This document shows positions 35,437-47,155 of a stretch of 61,968 nucleotides of DNA, in pieces (within the stretch, counting starts at the first letter, position 1; the number at the start of each line of letters is the position of its first letter). Under the pieces are notes generated by a model. The model was not told the DNA's origin. It made no database searches and saw nothing but the letters and a program-made list of their open reading frames with translations. Source of the stretch: Hyphomicrobiales bacterium (GTDB taxonomy: Bacteria > Pseudomonadota > Alphaproteobacteria > Rhizobiales > Xanthobacteraceae); assembly GCA_009377755.1 (NCBI GenBank), contig WHTM01000030.1, positions 1 through 61,968 of the forward strand, in the 5' to 3' direction. Made by a program: the position numbers and the translations under genes.

Positions 35437-37860
35437 TCAATAGCTCTCGGCGTTGTCGCCCCCCAGCAGGATTTCCCGCTTGCCGGCATGGTTCGGCTGG
35501 CCCACCACGCCCTCGTTCTCCATCCGCTCCATGATCGAGGCGGCGCGGTTGTAGCCGATTTGCAGTCGCCGCTGGATATAGCTGGTCGACGCCTTCTTGT
35601 CGCGCAGCACGATCTGCACCGCCTGCTGATAGAGGTCGGTGGCGTCGCCGGCGAGGCCCATGCCGCTGGCGTCGAACACCGCGTCGCCGTCGCCGTCCTC
35701 GTCCTCCTCATCGCCCGCCGTCACCGCTTCCAGGTACTGCGGCATCTGCTGCGCCTTGAGGTGGCGAACCACCTTCTCGACCTCCTCGTCGGAGACGAAC
35801 GGCCCGTGCACGCGGGAAATGCGTCCGCCGCCCGCCATGTACAGCATGTCGCCCTGGCCGAGCAGCTGTTCGGCCCCCATCTCGCCGAGGATGGTGCGGC
35901 TGTCGATCTTGGAGGTGACCTGGAACGAGATACGGGTCGGGAAGTTGGCCTTGATGGTGCCGGTGATGACGTCGACCGACGGCCGCTGCGTCGCCAGGAT
36001 CACATGAATGCCGGCGGCGCGCGCCATCTGCGCCAGCCGTTGGATCGCGCCTTCGATGTCCTTGCCGGCGACCATCATCAGGTCGGCCATCTCGTCGACG
36101 ATGACGACCACGTAGGGGAGGCTCTCCAGTTCGAGCTGCTCCTCCTCGTAGATGGCCTCGCCGCTCTCGCGGTCATAGCCGGTGTGGACGGTCCGGGTCA
36201 GCGTCTCGCCCTTGGTCTTGGCCTCGGCGACGCGGGCGTTGTAGCCGTCGATGTTGCGCACGCCGAGCTTCGACATTTTCTTGTAGCGGTCCTCCATCTC
36301 GCGCACCGCCCACTTCAGCGCCACCACCGCCTTCTTCGGATCGGTGACGACCGGCGTGAGCAGGTGCGGGATGCCGTCGTAGACGGAGAGCTCGAGCATC
36401 TTCGGATCGACCATGATCAGCCGGCACTGCTCAGGCTTGAGCCGGTACACCAGGCTCAGGATCATGGTGTTGATGGCGACCGACTTGCCGGAACCGGTGG
36501 TGCCGGCGATCAGAAGATGCGGCATGCGGGCGAGATCGACGATCACCGACTCACCGCCGATCGTCTTGCCGAGGCAAAGCGGCAACTTCGCGGTAGTGTT
36601 CTTGTAGTCGTCGTCATCGAGCAGTTCGCGGAAATACACCTTCTCGCGATGTGGATTCGGCAGCTCGATGCCGATGGCATTGCGTCCCGGCACGACGGCG
36701 ACGCGCGCCGACACCGCGCTCATCGACCGGGCGATGTCGTCGGCGAGGCCGATCACCCGCGACGACTTGATGCCGGGCGCCGGCTCCAGCTCGTAAAGCG
36801 TCACCACCGGCCCGGGCCGTGCATTGATGACCTCGCCGCGGACACCGAAATCCTGGAGCACGCCTTCCAGTGCGGTGGCGTTCTCCTGGATCAGATCGGC
36901 GCTCATGGTGGCTCGGTCGCTGGCCTTCGCTACCGCCAGCAGGTTGAGCGGGGGCAGCGCATAGCCGCCGGCCTTGCGCGCCAACGGTTTGGGCATGCTG
37001 CGCTTGCGCTTTTCCCGCGGAGGATCGGCTTCGGCCTCATCCGTGTCGGCGTCGCTGAATGGCACGATCGCCGCCGGGTCATCGTCGTCATCGAACCGCG
37101 GCTCCAGGCGGGGTTCGATGCGCGGCTCGACGTATATAGCGGGCTCGGTAAACCTGATCAGCCGTGCGGCCCGCGCCTTCAGGCTCAACCAGGCGTGCTC
37201 GATCCAGCCCAGCGAGATCGCCGCCCGCTCGGCCTTATCCTCCTCGCGCCGTTCGCGCGAGACAGCGTCCTCGCGCAGTTGCTCGCGGTCGTGCCAGCCG
37301 AGCCCGAAGGCGACAAGCAGCGCGGCCGTGCCGGCGAGGCCGGCGGCGATCGCGAACGCGAACCGGATCGGCTCCGACCACGCACCGCTGCCGAGCAGCG
37401 CGGGCAGCCGCAGCACCACGTCGCCGACGGCGCCGCCGAGGCCGCTCGGCAGCGGCCAGGCGGGCGTCCGCGGCAGGTAGGCGGCGAAGGCTGCCGCCAG
37501 CACGATGGCCGCAACCCACGCCAGAAGGCGCCAGCGCTCGCGCCGCAGCGGCCGATGGCTCAGCATGCGCCATCCCCACACGGCGATGGGCAGCAGCAGT
37601 GCAATCGCCGCAACGCCGACGAGCTGCATCATCAGATCGGCGAAGATTGCGCCGGGGAAGCCAAGCAGGTTGCGGACCTTGGCATCGGTGGCGTGGCTTA
37701 GACTCGGATCCTGCACCGACCAGGTGCCAAGAGCGATCGCGCCCAGGAAGGCAAGGGCGATCAGGCCGAGCCCCACGCATTCCTGCGCACGCCGCCACAG
37801 TGCGGCGCGGATGTGGTCGGAGATCAGGCTGAAGTCGAAGGCGCGGTCGATCACCGACAT
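35437..37860 (-). CDS. ftsK: DNA translocase FtsK
   Basis: FtsK anchors at the septum and pumps the chromosome terminus, activating XerCD at dif. The 807-residue protein has four N-terminal membrane segments (about 30-190), a linker rich in acidic and proline residues, and the RecA-like motor. The motor shows Walker [10 protein letters not shown] near residue 452 and Walker [11 protein letters not shown] near 585. A gamma winged helix ([19 protein letters not shown]) lies at the end for KOPS reading. ATG 37860 follows GGAGAG; the alternative ATG four codons earlier overlaps this site. Confidence 0.96.
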   Translation of the reverse strand: MSVIDRAFDFSLISDHIRAALWRRAQECVGLGLIALAFLGAIALGTWSVQDPSLSHATDAKVRNLLGFPGAIFADLMMQLVGVAAIALLLPIAVWGWRMLSHRPLRRERWRLLAWVAAIVLAAAFAAYLPRTPAWPLPSGLGGAVGDVVLRLPALLGSGAWSEPIRFAFAIAAGLAGTAALLVAFGLGWHDREQLREDAVSRERREEDKAERAAISLGWIEHAWLSLKARAARLIRFTEPAIYVEPRIEPRLEPRFDDDDDPAAIVPFSDADTDEAEADPPREKRKRSMPKPLARKAGGYALPPLNLLAVAKASDRATMSADLIQENATALEGVLQDFGVRGEVINARPGPVVTLYELEPAPGIKSSRVIGLADDIARSMSAVSARVAVVPGRNAIGIELPNPHREKVYFRELLDDDDYKNTTAKLPLCLGKTIGGESVIVDLARMPHLLIAGTTGSGKSVAINTMILSLVYRLKPEQCRLIMVDPKMLELSVYDGIPHLLTPVVTDPKKAVVALKWAVREMEDRYKKMSKLGVRNIDGYNARVAEAKTKGETLTRTVHTGYDRESGEAIYEEEQLELESLPYVVVIVDEMADLMMVAGKDIEGAIQRLAQMARAAGIHVILATQRPSVDVITGTIKANFPTRISFQVTSKIDSRTILGEMGAEQLLGQGDMLYMAGGGRISRVHGPFVSDEEVEKVVRHLKAQQMPQYLEAVTAGDEEDEDGDGDAVFDASGMGLAGDATDLYQQAVQIVLRDKKASTSYIQRRLQIGYNRAASIMERMENEGVVGQPNHAGKREILLGGDNAESY

Positions 37861-37877
37861 CGCGCTCTCCATTGCTG

Positions 37878-37925
37878 GCGCATGATCTTTTCGTAAAACC
37901 GGTTCCCACTTTCGCGCATCACGCG
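37878..37925. repeat. Dispersed repeat (GCATGATCTTTTCGTAAAACCGG type)
   Basis: GCGCATGATCTTTTCGTAAA then CCGGTTCCCACTTTCGCGC, related to 20824-20871. It separates the aminotransferase stop from ftsK. Confidence 0.6.
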
Positions 37926-39137
37926 CTACCCCAACGCCGCGACGAGGCGGTGCAGCGCCTCGGCGGTGGTTGCGTTATCATGCACCATGGCGACGCGGAT
38001 ATAGGCGGCGCCCGGGTTCCGGCCGTCGTACTCGTCGCGCGCGAGATATTTTCCGGGCACGACGCGCACGCCGGTCTCGCGCCACAGCTTCAGCGTCGCC
38101 GACTCGCTGCCGCCGTGGGCGGAGACGTCGAGCCAGAGGAAGAAGCCACCGGCCGGCCGCTGGTAATTGTAGCGGCCGCCAATGATCTGGTCGGCGAGGT
38201 CGAACTTCTGCGCGTAGAGGCGCCGGTTCTCGATGACGTGCTCTTCATCTTCGTAAGCGGCGATCGCAACGCGCTGCGCCGGGATCGGCACCTGCGGGGC
38301 GGCGACGTTGCGCAGATCGAGGAAGCGGGCGAGGAAGCGGCGATCGCCGGCCGCGAAACCGACGCGCAGCCCGGGCAGGTTCGAGCGCTTCGACAGCGAG
38401 TGGAACACGACGACGTTCGCGAAGTCAGCGCCGGCGGCTTCCAGCATGCTGGGCGGCGGTTCGCGGCTGTAGATTTCGCAATAACACTCGTCGGCAAGGA
38501 TCAGGAACCCGTGGCGTCGCGCCAGCGCTGTCAGCCTTGCGAGATAGTCGCGGTTGGCGATCGCGCCTTGCGGATTGGACGGCGAGGCGAGATAGAACGC
38601 GACGGTGCGTGCCAGCAGGTCTTCGCTCAGCGCATCGAGGTTGGGTAGGAAATCAGTGTCGGCGGTCGCCGAGACATACATGGTGTCGCAGCCGGCCACG
38701 TCGGCGCCGGCCGCATAGGCGGCGTAGAACGGATTGGGAATCAGCACGGCGGGGCGGCCGCGCCGCGGCGAAACCCAGCGCCGCGCCGCGACGGCGGCGA
38801 GGAACAGGCCCTCGCGGGTGCCGTTGAGGACCAGCACCTCGCTTTCCGGATCGACCGCGCGCGGCAGGTCGTAGCGGCGGCCGAGCCAGCCGGAGACGGC
38901 GGCGCGGAACGCATCGATGCCCTTGTTGATCGGATAGCGGCCGAATTCGTGGACCGTGGAGGCAAGCACCGGCGCGACGAACGGCGGCACCGGATGCTGC
39001 GGCTCGCCAACCGACACCGCGATCGGCGCCTTCCCCGGCGGCACGCCGGCCAGCAGCTCGTTGAGCCGGGCGAACGGCGAGCGCGTATCGGGCAGAGGCG
39101 GCGGAGCGGACTCGCGTTCGGCGGTGATCATGGACAT
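37926..39137 (-). CDS. Class I/II aminotransferase, possible succinyldiaminopimelate aminotransferase
   Basis: A 403-residue PLP enzyme of fold type I. The PLP lysine is in [18 protein letters not shown]; other signatures are [21 protein letters not shown] and [11 protein letters not shown]. Its closest remembered style is the DapC/DapL-like group used for N-succinyl-diaminopimelate in lysine and peptidoglycan synthesis, but the substrate cannot be fixed from sequence. Start is ATG 39137 or 39131, with no strong ribosome site. It lies upstream of ftsK on the same strand. Confidence 0.85.
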   Translation of the reverse strand: MSMITAERESAPPPLPDTRSPFARLNELLAGVPPGKAPIAVSVGEPQHPVPPFVAPVLASTVHEFGRYPINKGIDAFRAAVSGWLGRRYDLPRAVDPESEVLVLNGTREGLFLAAVAARRWVSPRRGRPAVLIPNPFYAAYAAGADVAGCDTMYVSATADTDFLPNLDALSEDLLARTVAFYLASPSNPQGAIANRDYLARLTALARRHGFLILADECYCEIYSREPPPSMLEAAGADFANVVVFHSLSKRSNLPGLRVGFAAGDRRFLARFLDLRNVAAPQVPIPAQRVAIAAYEDEEHVIENRRLYAQKFDLADQIIGGRYNYQRPAGGFFLWLDVSAHGGSESATLKLWRETGVRVVPGKYLARDEYDGRNPGAAYIRVAMVHDNATTAEALHRLVAALG

Positions 39138-39255
39138 GCGTGCAACGGCGTTTACCGCCCGCGCGGCCGGCGGCGCAACTCCTCCCCGTACCATAGGGAG
39201 GGTGAGGTTAAGGGCCGATTAACCATCGGGGTATGGACTGTGCAATGCATCGTCC

Positions 39256-39290
39256 AAAAAAAAAGAAGACCCCGGATTGCTCCGGGGCCT
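39256..39290 (-). terminator. Rho-independent terminator after amtB
   Basis: On the minus strand CCCCGGA-GCAA-TCCGGGG (39270-39287) is a perfect 7-bp GC-rich stem with a 4-base loop. TCTTC and a run of nine T follow. It lies about 50 bases after the amtB stop. Confidence 0.9.
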
Positions 39291-39336
39291 TCCGACGGAG
39301 GGGGCGGTGCCGGGTATCCGCCCCAACCGAAGCCGG

Positions 39337-40686
39337 TCACATGTTGTAGGCGCGCTCTCCTTGCTCGGTGAGGTCGAGGCCTTCGCGCTCCTGCTCGACC
39401 GTCGCGCGCAGCCCGATGATCACGTCGACGATCTTGAAGAGGATCAGCGAGCCGATGCCGGTCCAGAGGATGACGACGACCACGGCGACGAACTGCTTCC
39501 AGAGCTGCCCGGCCATCGAGTAGTCGGCGACACCGACGCCGCCGAGGGCCGTGCTCACGAAGATGCCCGTGCCGATCGAGCCGACGATGCCGGCGATCGC
39601 GTGGATGCCGAACACGTCGAGCGAGTCGTCGTAGCCGAGCGCGTTCTTGACGGTGGTGCAGAAGTAGAAGGCCACCGCGCCGCCGATGGCGCCGAGAACG
39701 ATCGCCCCCATCGGGCCGACTAGGCCGGCGGCCGGCGTCACCGCCACGAGGCCGGCGATCACACCTGAGGCGAGGCCGAGCAGCGACGGCTTGCCCTTGG
39801 TCGCCCATTCGACGAACAGCCAGGCCAGCCCCGCCGCCGCGGTGGCGACGAACGTGTTGATCACTGCGAGCGCCGTGGTGCCGGTCGCTTCGAGATTCGA
39901 TCCGGCATTGAAGCCGAACCAGCCGACCCACAGCAGCGCCGCGCCGACCAGTGTCATGGTCAGCGAGTGGGGCGCCATCAGGTCCTTGCCGTAACCGGTG
40001 CGCTTACCGATCAGGAGCGCAGCGACCAGCGCTGCGACGCCGGCATTGATGTGCACCACCGTGCCGCCGGCGAAGTCGAGTGCGCCGAGCGTGAACAGAT
40101 AACCGTCGCTGTGCCACACCATGTGGGCGATCGGAAAATAGACGAATGTGACCCACAGGGCGACGAACAGCAGCACCGCCGAGAGCTTCGTGCGCTCGGC
40201 AAAACCGCCGAAGATCAGCGCCGGAGTGATGCAGGCGAAGGTCATCTGGAACGCGATGAACGCGTATTCCGGAATGGCGACGCCCTTCGTGAACGTATCC
40301 GAGGTGGTGTCCGTCGTGACGCCGGACAGGAACACCTTGGAGAAGCCGCCGAAGAAGGCGTTGCCGCCCGTAAACGCCAGGCTGTAGCCGTAGATCACCC
40401 AGATAATGATGACTAGGCAGACGGTGCCGAGCACCTGGGTGAGGACCGACAGCATGTTCTTGGAGCGGACAAGTCCGCCGTAGAACAGTGCCAGCCCCGG
40501 CACCGTCATCATCAGCACCAGAATGGACGCCGTCAGCATCCAGGCGGTGTCGCCCTTGTTGACGGTCGGGGCGGGCGCCGCAGGTGCAGCCGGCGTCTGC
40601 GCCAGGGCCGCGTCCGCGACAATCATGCCGAGGCCGAGAACGGCAAGCGCCGTGAGCCCCGCGCGGGTGGGAAACTTCAACGTCAT
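39337..40686 (-). CDS. amtB: Ammonium transporter AmtB (first module)
   Basis: AmtB is a trimeric inner-membrane ammonium channel. The 449-residue protein has a cleavable signal peptide (to about ALA-QT), then NKGDTAWMLTASILVLMMTVPGLALFYGG. Eleven membrane segments follow, with the pore histidines in MVWH and GIHAIAGIVGSIG and the signature DFAGGTVVHINAGVAAL. The C-terminal tail ends ERAYNM. ATG 40686 follows AGGAG. glnK lies 39 bases upstream; together they form the standard pair in which uridylylation-free GlnK blocks the channel. Confidence 0.96.
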   Translation of the reverse strand: MTLKFPTRAGLTALAVLGLGMIVADAALAQTPAAPAAPAPTVNKGDTAWMLTASILVLMMTVPGLALFYGGLVRSKNMLSVLTQVLGTVCLVIIIWVIYGYSLAFTGGNAFFGGFSKVFLSGVTTDTTSDTFTKGVAIPEYAFIAFQMTFACITPALIFGGFAERTKLSAVLLFVALWVTFVYFPIAHMVWHSDGYLFTLGALDFAGGTVVHINAGVAALVAALLIGKRTGYGKDLMAPHSLTMTLVGAALLWVGWFGFNAGSNLEATGTTALAVINTFVATAAAGLAWLFVEWATKGKPSLLGLASGVIAGLVAVTPAAGLVGPMGAIVLGAIGGAVAFYFCTTVKNALGYDDSLDVFGIHAIAGIVGSIGTGIFVSTALGGVGVADYSMAGQLWKQFVAVVVVILWTGIGSLILFKIVDVIIGLRATVEQEREGLDLTEQGERAYNM

Positions 40687-40725
40687 GGTCAACTCCTGTC
40701 CGTGGACGTGTTCGGGCGCGTGGCT

Positions 40726-41178
<453 letters not shown>

Positions 41179-41393
41179 ATTCAGGCGGCGGCGCTTAACG
41201 CTTTGTTCGCCATTGGCTTTTGCAGATTGCACCGGGTCCGGATGGGAGCACCTGCCCACCTAGGCACAATTCGACGCCACGCTTGCCGTAAAAATGGGCA
41301 GGGCCGAGGGCTGTTGAAATTTGCTTATTGAGTAAGCAAAGCAAATCGCCGACGTTTGTATGCCGTCACCACGCGCTGTGCGGAGCAAGAACC

Positions 41394-42275
41394 GTGAATA
41401 TTGGATTCGTTGGCCTAGGCGCGATGGGGCAGTTGATTGTGCGGCGGCTCATGCATGCCGGTCACGCGGTGATTGGCTGGAATCGCTCCGCCGACAAGGC
41501 CGCGCCGCTGATCGAAGCCGGCATGGGCTGGTCGGGCAGCCCGCGCGGCGTCGCCGAAGCGTCAGAGGTCGTGTTCTCCATCGTCACCGATGCAGCCGCG
41601 GTCAGGGCGGTTGCGCTGGGGGATGACGGCATTCTCGCCGGGCTGCGCAAAGGCGGCGTCTTCATCGACATGAGCACGATCGCGCCGGATGCGAGCCGCG
41701 ACATCGCTTCCGTCTTCGCCAAGGCCGGTGCGACGATGCTCGACGCGCCGATCTCCGGCAGTCCCGTTACGGTGACGCAGGGCAATGCCTCGATCATGGT
41801 CGGCGGCGATGCGGCCGCCTACGAGCGCGTGCGCGAGGTGCTGCTGGCGATCGGGCCGAAGGTGACGCGCATCGGCGGCAACGGGCTTGCCTGCCAGATG
41901 AAGATCGCCGTCAACCTGCTGTTGATGGTCGAGGTGATCGCGTTCGGCGAGGCGGTGGCGCTGGCGGAGAAGGGCGGCGTCGCACGCGAGGCGGCGGTCG
42001 ATGCCATCCTCAAGAGCGTCGCCGCTTCGCCGGTGCTCGGTTATCGCGGGCCGTTCATTCTGGAAGGCAAGATGCCGGCGGTTCCCCTCGCCGACGTGAC
42101 CTTGCAGCAGAAGGACATGCTGCTCGCGCTCGATCTTGGCCGCAAGCTTGGCAGCCCGGTGCCGCTGGCCGCGGCGGCGAACGAGATGATGAATGCCTGC
42201 CGGGGGCTTGGAATCGATCACAACGACTTCGTCACGGCGTATGAAGTGTATCGCCGCCTGGGAGGACAATCGTGA
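41394..42275 (+). CDS. NAD(P)-dependent beta-hydroxyacid dehydrogenase
   Basis: The 293-residue protein belongs to the 3-hydroxyisobutyrate dehydrogenase family. It has the dinucleotide motif IGFVGLGAMG, FIDMSTIAPD, the substrate-binding DAPISGSP, and the catalytic lysine in GNGLACQMKIAVNLL. GTG 41394 is chosen because GGAG precedes it and it gives the family's normal N-terminus; the upstream in-frame sequence is unlike the family. It overlaps the cupin gene by four bases. The actual substrate is unknown. Confidence 0.88.
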   Translation: MNIGFVGLGAMGQLIVRRLMHAGHAVIGWNRSADKAAPLIEAGMGWSGSPRGVAEASEVVFSIVTDAAAVRAVALGDDGILAGLRKGGVFIDMSTIAPDASRDIASVFAKAGATMLDAPISGSPVTVTQGNASIMVGGDAAAYERVREVLLAIGPKVTRIGGNGLACQMKIAVNLLLMVEVIAFGEAVALAEKGGVAREAAVDAILKSVAASPVLGYRGPFILEGKMPAVPLADVTLQQKDMLLALDLGRKLGSPVPLAAAANEMMNACRGLGIDHNDFVTAYEVYRRLGGQS

Positions 42276-42775
42276 CAAGCACACCGGAAAAGATCGGAGC
42301 CGCCTTGGCGAAGGCCCTAAGGAAAACCGCAGGTAACATTGCGGCAGGCACGCCCGCGCCGGAATCCAAGCAAGCGCCGACGATGTATCGCGCCAACATC
42401 GGGAATGTGCCGAAGGTCGAAGGCCTCAAGCGCGACGATGGCTGGGTCGACATGCAGGTGCAATTCCTGATCGACAGGCAATCCGCCGGCGCCGACCACG
42501 TGGTCGGCTGGACCGTGCTCAAGCCGGGCGCCCGGCATGAGCGGCACCGGCACCGCAACTGCGACGAGTTTTTCATCGTGCTCAAGGGCCGGGGCCACAT
42601 CTACAGCGATCTCGGCGAAGAGCCGTCGGGCGAAGGCGACGTGGTCTATTCGCCGCGCGGTTGTTGGCACGGCTTCAATAACACCTCAAACGAGGACGTG
42701 GTACTGGTGTGGGGCTGGATGGGCGCCGGTTCGATCGAGGCGTCGGGGTATGAGGTGCCGGCGGAAGGGCACTAA
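42272..42775 (+). CDS. Cupin-domain protein
   Basis: The 167-residue protein has one cupin barrel. Motif 1 is KPGARHERHRHRNCDEFFIVLKG and motif 2 is GDVVYSPRGCWHGFNN, with the His/Glu metal ligands. The GTG start at 42272 overlaps the TGA of the dehydrogenase (GTGA), and GGAGG precedes it, so the two are translationally coupled. A hydroxyacid dehydrogenase plus cupin suggests a small catabolic step; the substrate is unknown. Confidence 0.85.
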   Translation: MTSTPEKIGAALAKALRKTAGNIAAGTPAPESKQAPTMYRANIGNVPKVEGLKRDDGWVDMQVQFLIDRQSAGADHVVGWTVLKPGARHERHRHRNCDEFFIVLKGRGHIYSDLGEEPSGEGDVVYSPRGCWHGFNNTSNEDVVLVWGWMGAGSIEASGYEVPAEGH

Positions 42776-42777
42776 CG

Positions 42778-42898
42778 CGTGTCCCGGGCGCAGCGCAGCA
42801 CGAAGTGATGCGCTGTAGACCCGGGACGGTTACAAGCTCAGCGTATGGAATGGCGCCGGATCAGCGGCGCAGCATTGCATGCTGCACCGCGTCCGGGG
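42778..42898. repeat. Repeat family C, copy 3
   Basis: Begins CGTGTCCCGGGCGCAGCGC, contains GACCCGGGAC and ends CATGCTGCACCGCGTCCGGGG. It fills the gap between the cupin gene and the convergent second amtB. Confidence 0.75.
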
Positions 42899-42906
42899 TA
42901 CGCGTG

Positions 42907-44244
42907 TTACTGCAGCGACCCGCCGTGCTGGGTGATGTCGAGGCCCTCGACCTCCTGCTGCTGCGTCACCCGCAGCGGCACTATCAGGTCGATAACCTTC
43001 AGCAGGATCCACGTCACCGCGCCCGACCAGACCAGCGTCACCACGACGCCATAGAGCTGGATTAGTACCTGCTTGCCGTTGCCCTCGAGCAGCCCTTGTG
43101 CGCCGGCCGGCGACTCGGCCGTGGCGGAAAGGGCACCGACCGCGAAGACGCCGGTCAGCAGGGTTCCGAGCATGCCGCCGACGCCGTGGATGCCGAACAC
43201 GTCGAGTGAATCGTCGTAGCCGAGCTTCTGCTTGAGCTGCGTGCACGCCCAGAAGCAGACGACACCGGCGATCAGGCCGATGAGAATGGCCGGCATCGGC
43301 GTGACAAAGCCCGAGGCCGGCGTGATGGTGCCGAGGCCGGCGATGGCGCCGGAAATCATGCCGAGCACCGACGGTTTGCTGCGGGTCCACCACTCGCAGG
43401 CCATCCAGGCAAGGACGCCGGCGCTGGCCGCGAGGTGCGTCGCGACGATCGCCATGGCGGCCCGCCCGCCGGCGCCCAGCGCCGAGCCGCCATTGAAGCC
43501 AAACCATCCGACCCACAGCAGCCCGGTGCCGATCACCGCCAGCGACAGGTTATCTGGCGCCATGTTCTCGGTGCCGTAACCGCGGCGCGGCCCCACCACA
43601 TAGGCCGCGACGAGGGCGGCCACGCCGCAATTCAAGTGCACGACGGTGCCGCCTGCGAAGTCCAGAAGTCCGGCGGCGCCAAGGAATCCACCACCCCAGA
43701 CCCAGTGGGCGATCGGCGCGTAAACCAGAATCAGCCATGCGCCCGCGAACAGGAGAAACGCCGAAAAGCGCATGCGGTCGGCGACGGCGCCGGAGATGAG
43801 CGCGACCGTGATGATCGCGAAGGTCATCTGATAGGCCATGAACAGGCTTTCCGGGATCGTCGGCGCGAGCGTATGCACGGAATTGATCGCCATGCCGTTG
43901 AGGAACAAGCGCCCGAGCGTGCCGAGCACCGGCCCATCGCCGTAGAAGGCGAGGCTGTAACCGACGATTGCCCACAGCAGCGACACCAGGAACACCGCGG
44001 CGAGGCTTTGCGCCATTGTCGCCAGCACGTTCTTCTTGCGCACCATGCCGGCATAAAACAGCGCCAGTCCCGGCAGCGTCATCATCAGCACCAGCGCGGT
44101 GGCCGCGATGATCCACGCGGTATCGCCGCCGTCGATCTTTGGTGCGGCAGCCGCCTGGGCCAGCGCGCTCGAACCGTTGGCTGCCACCAGCGCGACAGTC
44201 GCCGCCGCGGTCGCGATGCTCAGGCTCCAATCCCGTGTCCTCAT
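42907..44244 (-). CDS. amtB: Ammonium transporter AmtB (second module)
   Basis: A 445-residue AmtB paralogue of the gene at 39337-40686: signal peptide ending near ALA-QA, GGDTAWIIAATALVLMMTLPGLALFY, DFAGGTVVHLNCGVAAL, and pore-region GIHGVGGMLGTLLTG. The tail ends HGGSLQ. ATG 44244 follows GGGAGGGGG. It is preceded 73 bases upstream by its own glnK. The two copies differ throughout, so the duplication is old. Confidence 0.96.
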   Translation of the reverse strand: MRTRDWSLSIATAAATVALVAANGSSALAQAAAAPKIDGGDTAWIIAATALVLMMTLPGLALFYAGMVRKKNVLATMAQSLAAVFLVSLLWAIVGYSLAFYGDGPVLGTLGRLFLNGMAINSVHTLAPTIPESLFMAYQMTFAIITVALISGAVADRMRFSAFLLFAGAWLILVYAPIAHWVWGGGFLGAAGLLDFAGGTVVHLNCGVAALVAAYVVGPRRGYGTENMAPDNLSLAVIGTGLLWVGWFGFNGGSALGAGGRAAMAIVATHLAASAGVLAWMACEWWTRSKPSVLGMISGAIAGLGTITPASGFVTPMPAILIGLIAGVVCFWACTQLKQKLGYDDSLDVFGIHGVGGMLGTLLTGVFAVGALSATAESPAGAQGLLEGNGKQVLIQLYGVVVTLVWSGAVTWILLKVIDLIVPLRVTQQQEVEGLDITQHGGSLQ

Positions 44245-44317
44245 GATTCCCCCTCCCAGCCAGTGTTCGGCGCGTTTGCGGTCCGAACGGGTACGTCGTT
44301 TCGGTCGTTGCACAGAA

Positions 44318-44940
<623 letters not shown>

Positions 44941-45807
44941 TTACGGCTCGCCGCGCCGCTGCCGCAGCAGCCCCTCCTGCGCCACCGAGGCGACCAGCGT
45001 GCCGTCACGGGCAAAGATCAGCCCGCGCGCATAGCCGCGTGCACCCGCGAGGTTCGGGCTGTCCTGGGCGTAGAGCAGCCAGTCGTCGGCGCGGAACGGC
45101 CGGTGCAGCCACAGGGCATGGTCGAGGCTCGCCGCCATGATGCCTTTCTCGAACACCGTGCGCCCATGCGGCAGCAGCGCGGAATCGAGCAGCGTCATGT
45201 CGGACGCATAGGCAAGCACGCATTGGTGGATCGCTGGATCGTCCGGCAGCTTGGCGGTCGTTCGGATCCATATATGGAAGCGTGCTTCCGGCACTCGCTT
45301 GCCGAGGTAACGGTCGAATTCCACCGGCCGCAGCTCGATCGGCCGCTCGCGCTCGAAATAGCGGCGCACCGGGTCCGGCATCATCGGCAGCACGCGGTTG
45401 CGGATTTCGCTTTCGCTCGGCAGCTCCTCCGGCGCCGGCACCACCGGCATCGTCGCCTGATGGGCAAAGCCTTCCTCGTCGCTGTGAAACGAGGCGATCA
45501 TGGAGAAAATCGGGTGTCCGTGCTGGATCGCGTTGACCCGCCGGGTGGTGAAGCTTTTGCCGTCGCGGATGCGGTCGACCTCGTAGATGATCGGGACCTT
45601 CGGGTCGCCGGGCAGCAGGAAATAGGCATGCAGCGAATGCGGCGGGCGGGCCTCCACGGTGCGCACGGCGGCGACCAGCGCCTGCCCGATCACTTGGCCG
45701 CCGAACACGCGCTGCCAGCCGGACTGCGGCGAGCGCCCGCGGAACAGGTTCACCTCGAGTTGCTCGAGGTCGAGGATTTCGAGAAGGGTCTGGACGGCAG
45801 ACGACAT
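44941..45807 (-). CDS. tesB: Acyl-CoA thioesterase II
   Basis: TesB hydrolyses medium- and long-chain acyl-CoA. The 288-residue double hot-dog protein begins with the family signature LLEILDLEQLEVNLFRGRSPQSGWQRVFGGQV. The second domain has MASLDHALWLHRPFRADDWLLY with the catalytic Asp. It ends SVAQEGLLRQR. ATG 45807 gives the normal length; the ribosome site is weak. Confidence 0.95.
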   Translation of the reverse strand: MSSAVQTLLEILDLEQLEVNLFRGRSPQSGWQRVFGGQVIGQALVAAVRTVEARPPHSLHAYFLLPGDPKVPIIYEVDRIRDGKSFTTRRVNAIQHGHPIFSMIASFHSDEEGFAHQATMPVVPAPEELPSESEIRNRVLPMMPDPVRRYFERERPIELRPVEFDRYLGKRVPEARFHIWIRTTAKLPDDPAIHQCVLAYASDMTLLDSALLPHGRTVFEKGIMAASLDHALWLHRPFRADDWLLYAQDSPNLAGARGYARGLIFARDGTLVASVAQEGLLRQRRGEP

Positions 45808-45913
45808 GAGGGCTCGCAAAACATCACGGCCGTCATGCCCGCGCTTGTCGCGGCCATGACGAGGAGGGGCTATTCCCTGTATGAAGGAGTATAGCAGGCG
45901 CGGAAAGGACGCT

Positions 45914-47149
45914 ATGTCCGCATCCACCTCACAGGACCAACGCATCGACGTGCTGATCGGCGGCGGCGGCATGGCCGGCCTGTCGCTGGCCATCGCCTTG
46001 CGGCAGGCGCTCGGCCCAGCCGTCGCTGTTACCGTTGCCGATCCGGCGCTGGAGCGGAGCGTCACCGACGCACGCGCGTCGGCCATCGTCGTTGCCGGCC
46101 GGCGGCTGTTCGAGACCATCGGCGTGTGGGAGGCGATCGCCGCTGAGGCGCAGCCGATCAACGACATGGTGATCACCGACAGCCGGTTGGAAGACGCGGT
46201 GCGGCCGGTTTTTCTCACCTTCGACGAGGATGTGGAAAAGGGCGAGCCGTTCGCCCACATGGTCGAAAATGGACCGCTTGTGGCGGCGCTGCTTGCGAGG
46301 GCGCGCGATCTGGGCGCCAACCTGCGCGTCGCGGCGGTGAGCGAATTCGTCACGTCGGACGACCGCGTTGCGGCGCAACTGTCCGACGGCGGGACGCTTG
46401 CCGCACGGCTGCTCGTCGCCGCCGACGGCGCGCGTTCGCGCATCCGCGAGCGGGCGGGCATCGCGACGCATGGCTGGTCCTACCGCCAGTCTGCCATCGT
46501 CACCGCCGTCGCACACGAGCGCGATCACGAAGGCCGTGCCGAGGAGCATTTCCTACCGAGCGGGCCGTTCGCCATTCTGCCGCTCACCGGGCGGCGCTCG
46601 TCGATCGTGTGGACGGAAGCAAGCGCGGAGGCGGAGCGGATCGTCGCACTGCCCGACGACGCGTTCAACGCCGAGCTGGAACGCCGCTTTGGCCTGCATC
46701 TCGGCGACATTTCCGCCGTGGGTCCGCGCCAGAGCTATCCGCTTGGCCTTACCGTGGCGCGCGCGTTCGTGGCTGAGCGCGTGGCGCTGATCGGCGACGC
46801 CGCGCACGTGATCCACCCGATCGCAGGCCAAGGGCTCAACATCGGGCTCAAGGACGTCGCCGCGCTCGCCGAGACCATCGTCGATGCGATGCGGCTCGGC
46901 CTCGACCCCGGCGGCGCCGATGCGCTCGCGCGCTATCAGCAATGGCGGCGCTTCGACACCATGACGATGGCAGTGGCGACCGACGGCCTGAACCGCCTGT
47001 TCTCCAACCGCTCCGATGTGTTGCGCGCGCTGCGCGACTTCGGCCTCGGCATCGTCGATCGCCTGCCGCGGTTGAAGCAGGTATTCATCCGCGAGGCGGC
47101 GGGCCTTGCCGGCGAGGTGCCGAAGCTGTTGCGGGGGGAGGCGTTGTAG
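45914..47149 (+). CDS. UbiH/UbiF-type FAD monooxygenase
   Basis: The 411-residue protein has the FAD motifs of ubiquinone-synthesis hydroxylases: VLIGGGGMAGLSLAIAL, LLVAADGARSRIRE (DG fingerprint) and VALIGDAAHVIHPIAGQGLNIGLKD. These enzymes hydroxylate the quinone ring at C1, C5 or C6; which position cannot be told. ATG 45914 follows AAGGA. It is divergent from tesB, as often in this group. Confidence 0.9.
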   Translation: MSASTSQDQRIDVLIGGGGMAGLSLAIALRQALGPAVAVTVADPALERSVTDARASAIVVAGRRLFETIGVWEAIAAEAQPINDMVITDSRLEDAVRPVFLTFDEDVEKGEPFAHMVENGPLVAALLARARDLGANLRVAAVSEFVTSDDRVAAQLSDGGTLAARLLVAADGARSRIRERAGIATHGWSYRQSAIVTAVAHERDHEGRAEEHFLPSGPFAILPLTGRRSSIVWTEASAEAERIVALPDDAFNAELERRFGLHLGDISAVGPRQSYPLGLTVARAFVAERVALIGDAAHVIHPIAGQGLNIGLKDVAALAETIVDAMRLGLDPGGADALARYQQWRRFDTMTMAVATDGLNRLFSNRSDVLRALRDFGLGIVDRLPRLKQVFIREAAGLAGEVPKLLRGEAL

Positions 47150-47155
47150 GTCGCG

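Noticed and set aside
35488-37701. A 737-codon open frame antisense to ftsK
   Set aside because: It mirrors the GC-rich third-position pattern of ftsK, has no recognisable domain and no ribosome site; ftsK motifs are complete on the other strand.
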